Source: Amycolatopsis sp. NBRC 101858 | GTDB lineage: Bacteria > Actinomycetota > Actinomycetes > Mycobacteriales > Pseudonocardiaceae | Direction of reading: 5' to 3' | DNA length: 64,000 bases | Assembly (NCBI RefSeq): GCF_030269325.1 | Contig: NZ_BSTD01000001.1 | Span: forward strand, 1,070,681-1,134,680 | Shown here: in pieces, positions 20,826 through 29,529 of the stretch | Position numbering within the stretch: position 1 is the first letter of the stretch | How the letters are laid out: every line of letters starts with the position of its first letter | The notes under the pieces: generated by a model | The model's database searches: none | What the model was told of the DNA's origin: nothing | What the model saw: only the letters and a program-made list of their open reading frames with translations | Made by a program: the position numbers and the translations under genes

Positions 20826-21962
20826 TTGAGCGCCTCGCGACGGCCCGGCCGTCGCTTCCCCGGCCCCGGACTCTGGTCGCGGGCCCTCGAAATCCGGAAT
20901 TCCTGGCTGAGCCACGCGCTGAGCACCGAGCCGGCTGACCGTCCCGCCGCGGAAGCGGCCATCACCCGCCTTTACGAGCTGGCCGGCGCGTCGCCGCCGA
21001 CGTTTTCGTGGACGTCTTCTCCGGCCGCCGCGGTCGCGGTGATGCCGCCCGCGCAAGCGCTTTCCCTGGGCGGTGATCCGCCGGTGGAGGCGCGCCTGGC
21101 GAGCCGGGTGGCGTCCCTGCGCGAGCGGCTCGACCTGCGGATCGGCGCCTGGCGTGACCGGTACCGGCTGCCGGACCGGCCCCCGCCGGATCCGCTGGCG
21201 GTTCCCTTGCGGGCGTTGCTGAACAACGGCCTGGGGCCCGCGCTGCGGCGGTCGGTCCGGGACTCCGTCGCCGGTGCGCTTCGCGGCGAGCTCACGACGG
21301 GATCCGGGCTGTACTGGGGTGGCCAGCACGAGGCCCACTGGGTCGCGCTGTACGACCTCCACCGGCGGGTGGACGGGGTGCGGTTCGCCCCGGACGACGC
21401 TCGTGAACTGGATCTGTGGGCCACGCTCGCGCGGTCGTGTGGCTGGTGGTGGCCGCGCGAAGGTGTCTGTGTCATCGCCGAACGGCCGCTCGTCGTGCGG
21501 ACGGAACGGGTCGACGATGCCTATGGCCTGGTCCGGCTGCACCACGAGACCGGCCCCGTGATCGCGTTTCCCGACAGCTGGACCGTGCACGCGTGGCACG
21601 GGACGCGGGTGCCGTCCTGGGTGATCGACGCGCCGTCGGCCGACCGGATCATGGCGGAGCGCAACGTGGAGGTGCGCCGGTGCGCGATCGAACGCGTCGG
21701 CTGGCCGGCGTTCGTGGCGGAGGCGGGGCTCGAGCTCCTCGGCCGCGCCGGCGATCCCGGCAACCCGGGGTGCGAACTCCGGCTCTACGACGGCTCGGCG
21801 ACCCGGCTGCTGCTGGTGGTCAACGGGTCCGTCGAACGCGACGGCACGCGCCGGCATTACGGGCTGCGCGTGCCCGCTGAACTCGACCATCCCCTCGACG
21901 CCGCCGGCTGGACGTACGGGCTCACCGGAGCCCAGTACGCGCGGCTGCGGCGCCGGACTTGA
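20826..21962 (+). CDS. DUF6745-like hypothetical protein
   Basis: A 378-residue soluble protein rich in Trp and Arg, with LYWGGQHEAHWVALYDLHRR, WWWPREGVCVIAERPLVVRT, then DSWTVHAWHGTRVPSWVID and AERNVEVRRCAIERVGW. I recognise the general look of the actinomycete family now called DUF6745; its function is unknown. The first in-frame start after an upstream stop is TTG 20826. A 12-codon ORF (ATG 20791, MSIRKGVRALAR) ends at that TTG, overlapping as TTGA. The next gene begins 20 bases after the stop and is probably co-transcribed. Confidence 0.75.
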   Translation: MSASRRPGRRFPGPGLWSRALEIRNSWLSHALSTEPADRPAAEAAITRLYELAGASPPTFSWTSSPAAAVAVMPPAQALSLGGDPPVEARLASRVASLRERLDLRIGAWRDRYRLPDRPPPDPLAVPLRALLNNGLGPALRRSVRDSVAGALRGELTTGSGLYWGGQHEAHWVALYDLHRRVDGVRFAPDDARELDLWATLARSCGWWWPREGVCVIAERPLVVRTERVDDAYGLVRLHHETGPVIAFPDSWTVHAWHGTRVPSWVIDAPSADRIMAERNVEVRRCAIERVGWPAFVAEAGLELLGRAGDPGNPGCELRLYDGSATRLLLVVNGSVERDGTRRHYGLRVPAELDHPLDAAGWTYGLTGAQYARLRRRT

Positions 21963-21982
21963 ACTCTTTTGAGGTGATTCCC

Positions 21983-22426
21983 ATGTATTTGGCGGAACTG
22001 CTCGACCGGACGGGGTTGGACGTCCTCGCCCACCTCGACCGGCAGGTCGACGTCCCGGTGATCGACGGGCTCCAGGCCCAGGGCGACCTGATCGTGGTAC
22101 CGGCGGCGATGGCGGACGCGGTGCGTTCCCCCGGCGGCTGGCATGCCCTGCCTGCGGAGGGGGCCGAACTCGTCCGGGGCGGCGACGGGACCAACCCGCA
22201 CACGCTGGTCGGCTCGTGCGAGCTGACGACGTGGGTCATGGACCCCGAGGGGCTCGCGGTCGCGGCGATCGACAACGCGGCGCCGGTGTATTTGGTGCAC
22301 CCGGAGCACGGGGCGACGGGCATCGCACCGGGCCGCTGGATCGTGCGGCGGCAGCGGGAGGCCGGTGGTTTCCGGCAGGTCGGGATGCGCCTTTACCAGG
22401 GCGGGCCGGTGCTGGTCGCCGACTGA
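21983..22426 (+). CDS. Hypothetical protein paired with the DUF6745 gene
   Basis: A 147-residue protein with no signal peptide or membrane segment. ATG 21983 lies six bases after GAGGTG. Visible blocks are VDVPVIDGLQAQGDLIVVPA, GGDGTNPHTLVGSCELTTWV and GRWIVRRQREAGGFRQVGMR, suggesting a mixed alpha/beta fold. It follows the DUF6745 gene by 20 bases and probably works with it, but no function is known for either. Confidence 0.8.
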   Translation: MYLAELLDRTGLDVLAHLDRQVDVPVIDGLQAQGDLIVVPAAMADAVRSPGGWHALPAEGAELVRGGDGTNPHTLVGSCELTTWVMDPEGLAVAAIDNAAPVYLVHPEHGATGIAPGRWIVRRQREAGGFRQVGMRLYQGGPVLVAD

Positions 22427-22434
22427 CGGGGCCG

Positions 22435-22613
22435 TGGGGTGCCGCCGAGGGGGCGGCACCCCACGGTTGGGGCGGGGGTGGGCGGTTGGCGCGGGGTTTC
22501 GGCCGCCGGACCCCTTGCTGCGCGAGACCGCCGAGCCACCGGCGGTCTCGCGCCAGGCCGAAGCCGTCGCGCCTGGGGTGCCGCCGAGGGGGCGGCACCG
22601 CACGGTTCAGGCG
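22435..22613. repeat. Direct repeat pair with an inverted repeat between
   Basis: Two near-identical copies of about 40 bases begin TGGGGTGCCGCCGAGGGGGC at 22435 and 22574. Each contains a GTGCCGCC/GGCGGCAC hairpin. Between them GCGCGAGACCGCC at 22520-22532 pairs with GGCGGTCTCGCGC at 22541-22553. No gene is visible. The elements look like short mobile or REP-like palindromes; the first may also end the preceding operon. Confidence 0.65.
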
Positions 22614-22680
22614 GCGGGCAGCCATGCGCGAGACCGCGGCCGGCCTCGCCCACCGGGCCGCGCCGGCGCGCGTGGGGCAG

Positions 22681-22820
22681 GACTTGCGACGCCCGACCGC
22701 TCGAGCGGGGCAAGTCGGACTTGCGACGCCCCGCCGCTCGGGTGGGGCAAGTCGGACTCGCGACGCCCGACCGCTCGAGCGGGGCAAGTCGGACTCGCGA
22801 CGCCCCACCGCTCGAGTGGG
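22681..22820. repeat. Tandem repeat, 37-bp unit, about 3.8 copies
   Basis: Copies run 22681-22717, 22718-22754, 22755-22791 and a partial at 22792-22820. Each begins GACTYGCGACGCCC, contains CCGCTCGAGCGG or a close variant (a 12-bp palindrome in two copies), and ends GGGGCAAGTCG. The first two copies share GACTTGCG and the last two GACTCGCG, suggesting stepwise expansion. There are no spacers, so this is not a CRISPR array. Confidence 0.8.
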
Positions 22821-22873
22821 CCCCGCGAACGACGGCCCCGCGGCCGAGGTCGCAGGGGCGCCGCGGCCCAGTG

Positions 22874-23431
22874 TCAGGCCAGGTCGGGGCCCTTCGAGCG
22901 CAGGTCGTCGACCTTCGTCATCGCTTCGCGCAGCTCTCCCAGCCAACTGTCCGCGTGCTCGCCCACCAGCCTGACCGCCCATGCCAGCGCGTCCGAGCGG
23001 GACCGGGCCACCCCGGCGTCCACCAGTGTGTCCAGTACCAGCCTCTCCGGCTGGCGCAGCCGGGTCATCACCGGCGCCGAATGCGTTGTGAACAGCGCCG
23101 TCGTGCTGCCCAGCCGCGCTCCCCATGCCACCTTGCGCTGGTAGCGGTGCTCCGCCTGGCGCGCGATCTCGATGCGCTCGTCGCGCGTCTCCTCGCGGTA
23201 GCGGCTGATGCGGCCCTCCTCGGCCGCCGCGCGGGCTGCGTCGTCCGCGTACTCCTCCGTCAACGCCGGGAGCTCGCCCACCACGATGATCTCTTCGCGG
23301 TCGACCTTGATCTCCGGTGCTCCGGCGAACCAGCCGTCGGGCAGGCGCCCGCCGAACCACGCCGCCGCGTCGGCCGCCGACGGCACCTCCCCCTGCTGCC
23401 AGCCGCTGCTGCCCTTCCAGCCTCGTCCCAT
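22874..23431 (-). CDS. Conserved actinobacterial hypothetical protein
   Basis: A 185-residue soluble protein. The N-terminal half has WFGGRLPDGWFAGAPEIKVD followed by EEIIVVGELPAL. A charged helical segment (DERIEIARQAEHRYQRKVAW) and a helical C-terminus (RSRSDALAWAVRLVGEHAD) follow. I recognise it only as a conserved actinobacterial family without known function. ATG 23431 is the sole good start. It lies downstream of the DUF255 gene stop region in the opposite block to the repeats. Confidence 0.8.
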   Translation of the reverse strand: MGRGWKGSSGWQQGEVPSAADAAAWFGGRLPDGWFAGAPEIKVDREEIIVVGELPALTEEYADDAARAAAEEGRISRYREETRDERIEIARQAEHRYQRKVAWGARLGSTTALFTTHSAPVMTRLRQPERLVLDTLVDAGVARSRSDALAWAVRLVGEHADSWLGELREAMTKVDDLRSKGPDLA

Positions 23432-23508
23432 GACTCCACCTCCGCGATTACATGATTACAACGCTGCTGACGCTACGCCGAATACACGGGAAGGGGCAGG
23501 TCGTTCAC

Positions 23509-25476
23509 TCAGAGCTGAGCCGTCAGCTCCTCGGCCGTCGTCACCGGCCGGTCGCAGACGTACCCCCGGCAGACGTAAGCCGCCGGCGACCCCGCCACCA
23601 GCGGACGGTCCGCCAGCAGCGGGACGCCCGGCGCGTCCGGCTCGCCGGCCAGCACGATGCCGCCGCCGTGCACGCCCCGCGCCGCGGCCAGCCTCAGCGA
23701 AGCACCGTCGCCGACCACCGCGACCTGCACCGGGCCGGCCTGCAGTGCCTCCGCCACCGACAGCCAGTGCCCGGCGAACCGCGGCACCCGCCCGGCCAGC
23801 ACGCCGACGCGCCGCAACGCCTGCTCGGCGGCCTCGCGGTAGCGCGCCGAATCGGTGTGCCCGGCCAGCGCCGACGCCGTCAGCAGCGCCCCGGCCAGCG
23901 CCGATGCCCCCGCCGGGCTCGCGTTGTCGCCCGGGTCGGCGGGCCGCTGGACCAGCGTCTCGGCGTCGTCGGCGGTGTCGAAGTACGCGCCCGGGACGTC
24001 CGGGGACGCGAAGTGCGCCAGCGCCAGGTCGAGCAGCCGGGTCGCTTCGGTGAGCCACTTCGCCGAACCGGTCGCCTGGTGCAGGGCCAGGAACCCGTCG
24101 GCGACGCAGGCGTAGTCCTCCAGCACCCCGGCCGACTCCCCGACGACGCCGTCGCGCGAGCTGCGCCGCAGCCGGCCGTCGACGACGTGCACCCGGAGCA
24201 GCAGCTCGGCCGCGCCCACCGCCCACTCGATCCACTGTGGATGATCCAGGGCCACACCCGCCTCGGCCAGCGCCGTGATCGCCAGGCCGTTCCAGGACGC
24301 GATCACCTTGTCGTCCCGGCCCGGCTGCGGCCGCTTCGCGCGCGCCTCCAGCAGCTGGACGCGGAGAGGTTCCGGCAGGTCGCCGAACAGGCGCAACGTC
24401 GACGCGCCCTCTTCGAACGTCCCCTCTTCGGTGACGCCGAACAGCGCAGCCGCGGAATCGTCACCGACGACTTCACGCAGCTGCGCCGGCGTCCAGACGT
24501 ACGTCAGGCCTTCGACGCCGTCGGTGTCCGCGTCCAGCGAAGACGCGAAGCCACCCTCGGCGGTCCGCAGGTACTCGAAAAGGAACTCCGCGGTCCCGGA
24601 GGCGACCCGCAACGCCGTCGCCGAGCCGGTGCGCCGCCATAGGTGGGCGTAGAAACGCAGGAGCAACGCGTTGTCGTACAACATCTTCTCGAAATGGGGC
24701 ACGATCCACGAAGCGTCCACGGAGTACCGCGCGAAGCCGCCGGCGAGCTGGTCGTACAGACCGCCCCGGGCCATCGCCTCGGCCGTCGACTCCACCAGGG
24801 ACAGCGCGTCGGCCGAGCCCGTCCGCTCGTGGTGGCGCAGCAGGAACTCCAGCACCATCGACGGCGGGAACTTCGGCGCGCGGCCGAACCCGCCGTTGAC
24901 GGGATCCGCTTCCTGACTCAGCTTGTCGACCGCGGCGGCGAGCACGGCTTCATCCACAACGGACTCCTGCAGCGGCCCGGTCTGCTCGGCGATGTGCGCG
25001 ACGATCTGCTTGGCGCCGTCGAGCAGCTCGTCCGGCCGCTCCTGCCACGCCTCGGCGACCGCGGCGAGCAGCTGCCGGAACGACGGCATCCCCGGCCGCG
25101 GCGACGGCGGGTAGTAGGTGCCGCAGTGGAACGGCTCGCCGTCCGGGGTCAGGAAGCACGTCATCGGCCAGCCGCCCTGCCCGGTCATCGCCTGCGTGGC
25201 GGCCATGTACACGGCGTCGATGTCCGGCCGCTCCTCGCGGTCGACCTTGATGTTCACGAAGTGCGCGTTCATCACCGCCGCGGTCTCGGCGTCTTCGAAC
25301 GACTCGTGCGCCATGACGTGACACCAGTGGCACGCGGCGTAGCCCACCGACAACAGGATGGGCACGTTCCGCCGCCGCGCCTCGGCGAGCGCGCCGGCCC
25401 CCCACTGCCACCACTCGACCGGGTTTTCCGCGTGCTGGAGCAGGTACGGGCTGGTCGCACTGGCGAGACGGTTCAT
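23509..25476 (-). CDS. Thioredoxin-like / glucosidase-fold protein (DUF255, YyaL family)
   Basis: A 655-residue cytoplasmic protein. The N-terminal thioredoxin-like DUF255 domain starts RLASATSPYLLQHAENPVEW and carries the active-site motif AACHWCHVM (Cys49, Cys52), then KVDREERPDID and GGWPMTCFLTPDG. The remainder is an (alpha/alpha) barrel resembling N-acylglucosamine epimerases (ASWNGLAITALAEAG). Members (Rv1084, human spermatogenesis-associated SPATA20) have no settled biochemical role. The gene belongs to the mycobacterial-type backbone and is separated from its backbone neighbours on both sides by accessory DNA. Confidence 0.92.
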   Translation of the reverse strand: MNRLASATSPYLLQHAENPVEWWQWGAGALAEARRRNVPILLSVGYAACHWCHVMAHESFEDAETAAVMNAHFVNIKVDREERPDIDAVYMAATQAMTGQGGWPMTCFLTPDGEPFHCGTYYPPSPRPGMPSFRQLLAAVAEAWQERPDELLDGAKQIVAHIAEQTGPLQESVVDEAVLAAAVDKLSQEADPVNGGFGRAPKFPPSMVLEFLLRHHERTGSADALSLVESTAEAMARGGLYDQLAGGFARYSVDASWIVPHFEKMLYDNALLLRFYAHLWRRTGSATALRVASGTAEFLFEYLRTAEGGFASSLDADTDGVEGLTYVWTPAQLREVVGDDSAAALFGVTEEGTFEEGASTLRLFGDLPEPLRVQLLEARAKRPQPGRDDKVIASWNGLAITALAEAGVALDHPQWIEWAVGAAELLLRVHVVDGRLRRSSRDGVVGESAGVLEDYACVADGFLALHQATGSAKWLTEATRLLDLALAHFASPDVPGAYFDTADDAETLVQRPADPGDNASPAGASALAGALLTASALAGHTDSARYREAAEQALRRVGVLAGRVPRFAGHWLSVAEALQAGPVQVAVVGDGASLRLAAARGVHGGGIVLAGEPDAPGVPLLADRPLVAGSPAAYVCRGYVCDRPVTTAEELTAQL

Positions 25477-25498
25477 GCCTCCCAGCGTAGGTCCGGGC

Positions 25499-26221
25499 TC
25501 ACGTCTGGCGCTGGGTGGCGTCCATCGCGACGCCCACGACGTTGCCGGTGCCGGACGTCCGGCGGTAGTTCACCGCGACCCGCACCTCACCGGCGTAGGG
25601 CCGGCCGGGCAGGGCATACGGGCCCCGCCGGTTGCGGCCGAGGCCGGGCCCCAACGACCACGACTCGGCGACGGTGGCCTGCCCGGCGGCGTCGGTGATC
25701 ACGATCTGGCCCTCGCCGTTGGTCCCGCCTTCGCACCCTTCGACGGTGAACAGCTGGATGAACGGGTGCGTCTTCTGGAAGTTGGCCTCCCACACCGTTT
25801 CGAAGGAGGCGTTGGTGATCTTCGGCCAATCGGCGAACCGCACCTTCTCGAACGACACCGGGATCCACGGCCGCGCCAGGCCGGTGCCGGACGCCGCGTC
25901 GTCGGAGGCGACGATGTCGCTGCTGCCGTCGGTCAGCGCCCAGAACTGCCGCCCGCTGTCGGTCGTGTACGTGTACATCACGTCCGAGCCGCCGTCGCGG
26001 CGGATCCGGATGATCTGCTTGCCGTCGCTGCCCGGCCCGAAGTAGAGGATGAGGTGCCCGTCCGGGTCGACCATCCGGATCACGCCGTTGTCCTGCACCG
26101 TGAACGTGCCGCCGGAGATCGTCGCGTTCCCGATGCCGACGCGCTTGCGCAGCTCGTCGACCTCCCGGCGCAGCGCGACCACCTGGTCGACGATGTTCGA
26201 CGGCTGGTTGATCTGTGCCAT
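25499..26221 (-). CDS. Phage tail/fibre-associated protein
   Basis: A 240-residue protein starting at ATG 26221, which overlaps the upstream stop by one base of ATGA type. The N-terminus is a short coiled coil (IVDQVVALRREVDELRKRVG) of the kind that trimerises fibres. It is followed by a strand-rich region with GGTFTVQDNGVIRMVDPDGH. The C-terminal part (FIQLFTVEGCEGGTNGEGQI to the end) is also strand-rich. Similar proteins end the tail operons of actinophages. Most likely a receptor-contact or tip component; the exact role is inferred from position. Confidence 0.75.
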   Translation of the reverse strand: MAQINQPSNIVDQVVALRREVDELRKRVGIGNATISGGTFTVQDNGVIRMVDPDGHLILYFGPGSDGKQIIRIRRDGGSDVMYTYTTDSGRQFWALTDGSSDIVASDDAASGTGLARPWIPVSFEKVRFADWPKITNASFETVWEANFQKTHPFIQLFTVEGCEGGTNGEGQIVITDAAGQATVAESWSLGPGLGRNRRGPYALPGRPYAGEVRVAVNYRRTSGTGNVVGVAMDATQRQT

Positions 26222-27366
26222 CAGGCCGCGTCCTCCAGCAGGGGGTTCATGGTCAGCGCCACACCCTCGCGCCCGTCGTCGCCGACGGTGACGTCGAGCG
26301 CGACGATCCGCATCAGCGTGTCGATCCCGCTCGTGTGGAAGTCGTCCTTGATGATCACCCGCGCGTCGTCGCCCATCCCGATCTCGGCGACGGTCGGCGG
26401 GAGTCCACCGTGGACGGTCAGGGTCGGCAGCACGACCGGGAGCCTGCTCACCGCCTGGTCCGACAGCGCGTGCGAGGCCAGCTGCCCCGGGTCGGTGACC
26501 GAGCTGTAGCCGTACTCGGTCTCCAGCATCGGCCAGCCGTCGGGGTACCGGCCGCGGTCCTCGGCGACGGCGACGAGCATGCCGCTCTCGATCCCGTCGC
26601 CGGAGGCGAACGTCCGGGTGGCCATCCGGGTGCCGTCCGACGGCCAGCCGTAGCCGAGCAGGTTCCCGCCGTACTCCCAGACGTGCGCGGAGCCCTGCTG
26701 CCCGAGCCTCGGCGTGCCGAGCCGCATGAGCCGCGTCGGGCGGCCGTTGCGGTCGGGCGGGCCGACGTCGAACAGCACGTCCGGGCCGTCGTAGAGCTGG
26801 GAAAGCTTGCGCAGGGCGTCGCCGACGCTGACGTTCTGGTAGCCGAAGTACGTCCGGTCGAGCCGGATGCCGGAGAGGTCCCGGTCGGGGAACGTGACGC
26901 CGATGTTCCCGCCGGGGTGCGACTGCGCCAGCTCGACCAGGTTGCGGGCGATCGTGTTCTGGTCGGTGTTCTTCCACTCGACCTTCTGCTTCGCCACGAA
27001 GTGCGGGTCGGTGAACGCGGCCGCGGGGAGCACCGGCAGCACCTTGCGGTGCTCGAAGTACGACCAGAAGTCCCCGCACCCCAGGGAGATCTGCTGGGAG
27101 TCGGAGTCGAACTTCCGCGTCCACACCAGCCCGCCCCACACCGGGCGGCTGTCGCGCAGCACGTAGACGACCCGGCGGCCCGGCGTGCTCAGGTCGTACG
27201 GGTCGATCGCGCGGATCCGCTGGTCACCCAGGCTCAGCGTCGCGGACAGCGAACCGGAAGCGCCGAGCTTCTTCGAGTACTTGACGCCGGTGAGCGGGAC
27301 CTCGGCCAGCGTCCGGTTCGTCATCAGGTCCGAGATCAGGTAGGTGTGGACCGGATCCTGCGCCAT
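26221..27366 (-). CDS. Phage minor tail protein, ReqiPepy6 Gp37-like
   Basis: A 381-residue protein (MAQDPVHTYLISDLMTNRTL). Segments GASGSLSATLSLGDQRIRAI, YVLRDSRPVWGGLVWTRKFD and ISLGCGDFWSYFEHRKV match the minor tail or tail-hub proteins of actinophages, annotated as Gp37-like. It probably forms part of the baseplate hub beneath the distal tail protein. It overlaps its downstream partner and starts one base after the preceding gene's stop. Confidence 0.82.
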   Translation of the reverse strand: MAQDPVHTYLISDLMTNRTLAEVPLTGVKYSKKLGASGSLSATLSLGDQRIRAIDPYDLSTPGRRVVYVLRDSRPVWGGLVWTRKFDSDSQQISLGCGDFWSYFEHRKVLPVLPAAAFTDPHFVAKQKVEWKNTDQNTIARNLVELAQSHPGGNIGVTFPDRDLSGIRLDRTYFGYQNVSVGDALRKLSQLYDGPDVLFDVGPPDRNGRPTRLMRLGTPRLGQQGSAHVWEYGGNLLGYGWPSDGTRMATRTFASGDGIESGMLVAVAEDRGRYPDGWPMLETEYGYSSVTDPGQLASHALSDQAVSRLPVVLPTLTVHGGLPPTVAEIGMGDDARVIIKDDFHTSGIDTLMRIVALDVTVGDDGREGVALTMNPLLEDAA

Positions 27367-27367
27367 C

Positions 27368-28639
27368 TCAGGCCCTCAGCCAGGTCAGCGAGACGTGGTT
27401 GACGTTCGCCCAGCCCGCGTCGTGGACCCGGCCCGCGTTGTCGGTCCAGAAGATCACGCTCACCGTGGCCCCGGCGTTGAAGAAGTTCGTCGTGGCCGTG
27501 CTCATCGTGCCCGGCGAGGTGAGCAGCCAGCGCGACATCGTGTTGGCGTACCGGATCCCGGTGTTCGCGCCGTCCGTGATCGCCATGTAGGTGTGGTACT
27601 CGCCGCTGCCCATCGGGGCGGTGGTCCGGAGGCTGGCGGTGATGCTCCAGATGCCCGCCCGGTTCAGCGTGAAGGTGTCGTTGTTCGCCGAAGGGGTGAT
27701 GTCCGGCGACGCGTAGACGGCGGTGGGGAACCGGCTTCGCGTGTCCACCCCCGACGCGAAGGTCTGCACGTTGCCGCGGGTTTCGTAGCGGGCCTCGTGC
27801 CGGGTGGCCGTCGGGGTGGTGCCGACCGCGCCGCCACCCGTGGCGACTGAGCCGATCCAGTCCGCGCCGTTCCAGCGGTAGACCAGGTTGTCCTGCGTGC
27901 TGAAGACCAGCTGGCCGGGCAGCGGGTCGGTGATCATCGCGCGGACGTCGGCGAGCGAGGTGCACACCGGCATGCTCGGCACGCGCCACTTCTCGCCGTC
28001 GTTGATCTCCAGCCAGCGCTTGTCCTGCCGGTAGGTGGTGATCCCGTTGTAGCTGTGGACGCCGTCGCGCTCGCCGACCCCGCGGCTCGGCATGATCCCG
28101 CCGAGCCCGACCACCCAGCCGGGCCGGCGGTCGTCGATCAGGTCCGTCGTGATGGTCCTGGTCCCCGCCGGGACGCGCACCCGCGCCAGCTGCATGTAGT
28201 CGCCGGCGGGGGTCGGTTCCCCCGGCGTCGAAGACGGTTCGCCGACGATCTGCTTGACCACGAAGCCGTTGGCCGTGTCGCCGTAGAACTTGTCCGTCTG
28301 CTGGGCGACGATCAGGTCGATCCGCCCGTTGGACGAGTGCGCCGGGTTGTCCTTGAGCAGGTCGAGCGTCTTGACCGCGTCGAGGGTCTGCACGTAGCTG
28401 CCGACCCCGCGGCTCGCGCGCATGAACATCTGGAACGGCTGGACGGTCACCGTTCCGTCCGGCGTCGGCGACGCCGCGGCCACCAGGCCGGGGTTGCCGG
28501 TGGCGGGCCGGATGCCGTTGCGGGACAGCACCGGGCCCGGGCCGGACTGCAGGGCCGCGCTCAGCGCCAGCCGCGCGTCTTCGGTGGTGATGACGCCGTT
28601 CGGCGAGTCGGACACGGCCCACGAGTTGCGCTCGGCCAT
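27368..28639 (-). CDS. Phage baseplate/fibre-type protein
   Basis: A 423-residue protein (MAERNSWAVSDSPNGVITTE). The first half has a region found in actinophage minor tail proteins (TLDLLKDNPAHSSNGRIDLI; RVRVPAGTRTITTDLIDDRR). The C-terminal 140 residues are a jelly-roll-like C1q/TNF-type domain (GIWSITASLRTTAPMGSGEY; NHVSLTWLRA), common at the receptor-binding ends of fibres. ATG 28639 lies after GGGGGAAACACC. It would determine target binding if the tail is assembled. Confidence 0.8.
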   Translation of the reverse strand: MAERNSWAVSDSPNGVITTEDARLALSAALQSGPGPVLSRNGIRPATGNPGLVAAASPTPDGTVTVQPFQMFMRASRGVGSYVQTLDAVKTLDLLKDNPAHSSNGRIDLIVAQQTDKFYGDTANGFVVKQIVGEPSSTPGEPTPAGDYMQLARVRVPAGTRTITTDLIDDRRPGWVVGLGGIMPSRGVGERDGVHSYNGITTYRQDKRWLEINDGEKWRVPSMPVCTSLADVRAMITDPLPGQLVFSTQDNLVYRWNGADWIGSVATGGGAVGTTPTATRHEARYETRGNVQTFASGVDTRSRFPTAVYASPDITPSANNDTFTLNRAGIWSITASLRTTAPMGSGEYHTYMAITDGANTGIRYANTMSRWLLTSPGTMSTATTNFFNAGATVSVIFWTDNAGRVHDAGWANVNHVSLTWLRA

Positions 28640-28656
28640 GGTGTTTCCCCCTCGGA

Positions 28657-29529
28657 TCAGATGATGGCGTGTCGCCAGCGGCCGGTGAGCGACGCGTTCG
28701 GGTCGTAGGACGCGGCGGTGAAGTCGACCTGGACCGCGCCGTTCGCCGGGATCGGGAACCAGCCGCGGGTGAGCAGCTTGTCGCTCTGGTTGACGCCGTT
28801 GAGCAGCACCGTCCTGGCGTCGGTGTCGATGGTCAGCGTCTGTCCGTTTTGGACGGTGAAGGTGCCGTCGAACACCAGCCGTTCGCCGGTGTCCCGGTTG
28901 GCGATCACCGGGCCGGTGACCGGGCCGCGGATCTCCCACACCGACCAGCTGGCCGCGCCGCCCGCGTTGACCGCCCGCAGCCGCCCGCCCTGCTTGCCGG
29001 TGCCGAACACCAGCGGGAAGGTGAGCGGGAACCCCAGGCCGTCGGCCGGGGGCGAGGGCAGCGCGGTGACGTCACGCTGCTCCGCGACCGAATACAGCCG
29101 CGGATCCGTGGCCTGCCACTGGATCGCGCCGGTGGTGTACCCGAGCGCGTAGTACTTCTCGACGTTGATCGTCCGCCGGACGCACCGGGCGTTCGCCAGC
29201 CAGCTCTCCCCGTCGAGCCGCACGACGAGCGGCTCCTCCAGCGGCCGTTCCGCCGGCGCGGTGATCTTCCGCAGGGTCGTGACGACCGCGCCGAAGTCCG
29301 CCGCCGGCACGCCCTTGACCAGGTAGGACAACGTGACCGTGCGCTGCCCGGCCAGCTGGTTGCCCTGGAACCCGCCGTGGCGGCCGGGCCGGTCGGGGTT
29401 GTCGGCGCGCATCTCCGGCAGGTCGAGCCAGCCGTCGAGCTTGGTCATCCGGAACGGGCTGCCCGAGCCGAGCAGCGTGCCCCGCCACTCCAGCTGGCCG
29501 TCGTCGGTGATCAGGTCACCCGCGCTCAC
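28657..29529 (-). CDS. Siphophage distal tail protein (Dit-like)
   Basis: A 290-residue protein. RMTKLDGWLDLPEMRADNPD and GRHGGFQGNQLAGQRTVTLS are typical of the N-terminal ring-forming part of distal tail proteins in actinophages, and the C-terminal half is a carbohydrate-binding-like beta domain. GTG 29529 immediately follows the tape measure stop. It would form the hexameric hub joining tail tube to baseplate. Confidence 0.82.
   Translation of the reverse strand: MSAGDLITDDGQLEWRGTLLGSGSPFRMTKLDGWLDLPEMRADNPDRPGRHGGFQGNQLAGQRTVTLSYLVKGVPAADFGAVVTTLRKITAPAERPLEEPLVVRLDGESWLANARCVRRTINVEKYYALGYTTGAIQWQATDPRLYSVAEQRDVTALPSPPADGLGFPLTFPLVFGTGKQGGRLRAVNAGGAASWSVWEIRGPVTGPVIANRDTGERLVFDGTFTVQNGQTLTIDTDARTVLLNGVNQSDKLLTRGWFPIPANGAVQVDFTAASYDPNASLTGRWRHAII

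Noticed and set aside
20826..22426. Toxin-antitoxin pair (DUF6745 gene and its neighbour)
   Set aside because: The two-gene layout is suggestive, but the sizes are large, the order is unusual, and no toxin motif is visible.
22681..22820. CRISPR array
   Set aside because: The 37-bp units abut without spacers and no cas gene is present; it is a simple tandem repeat.
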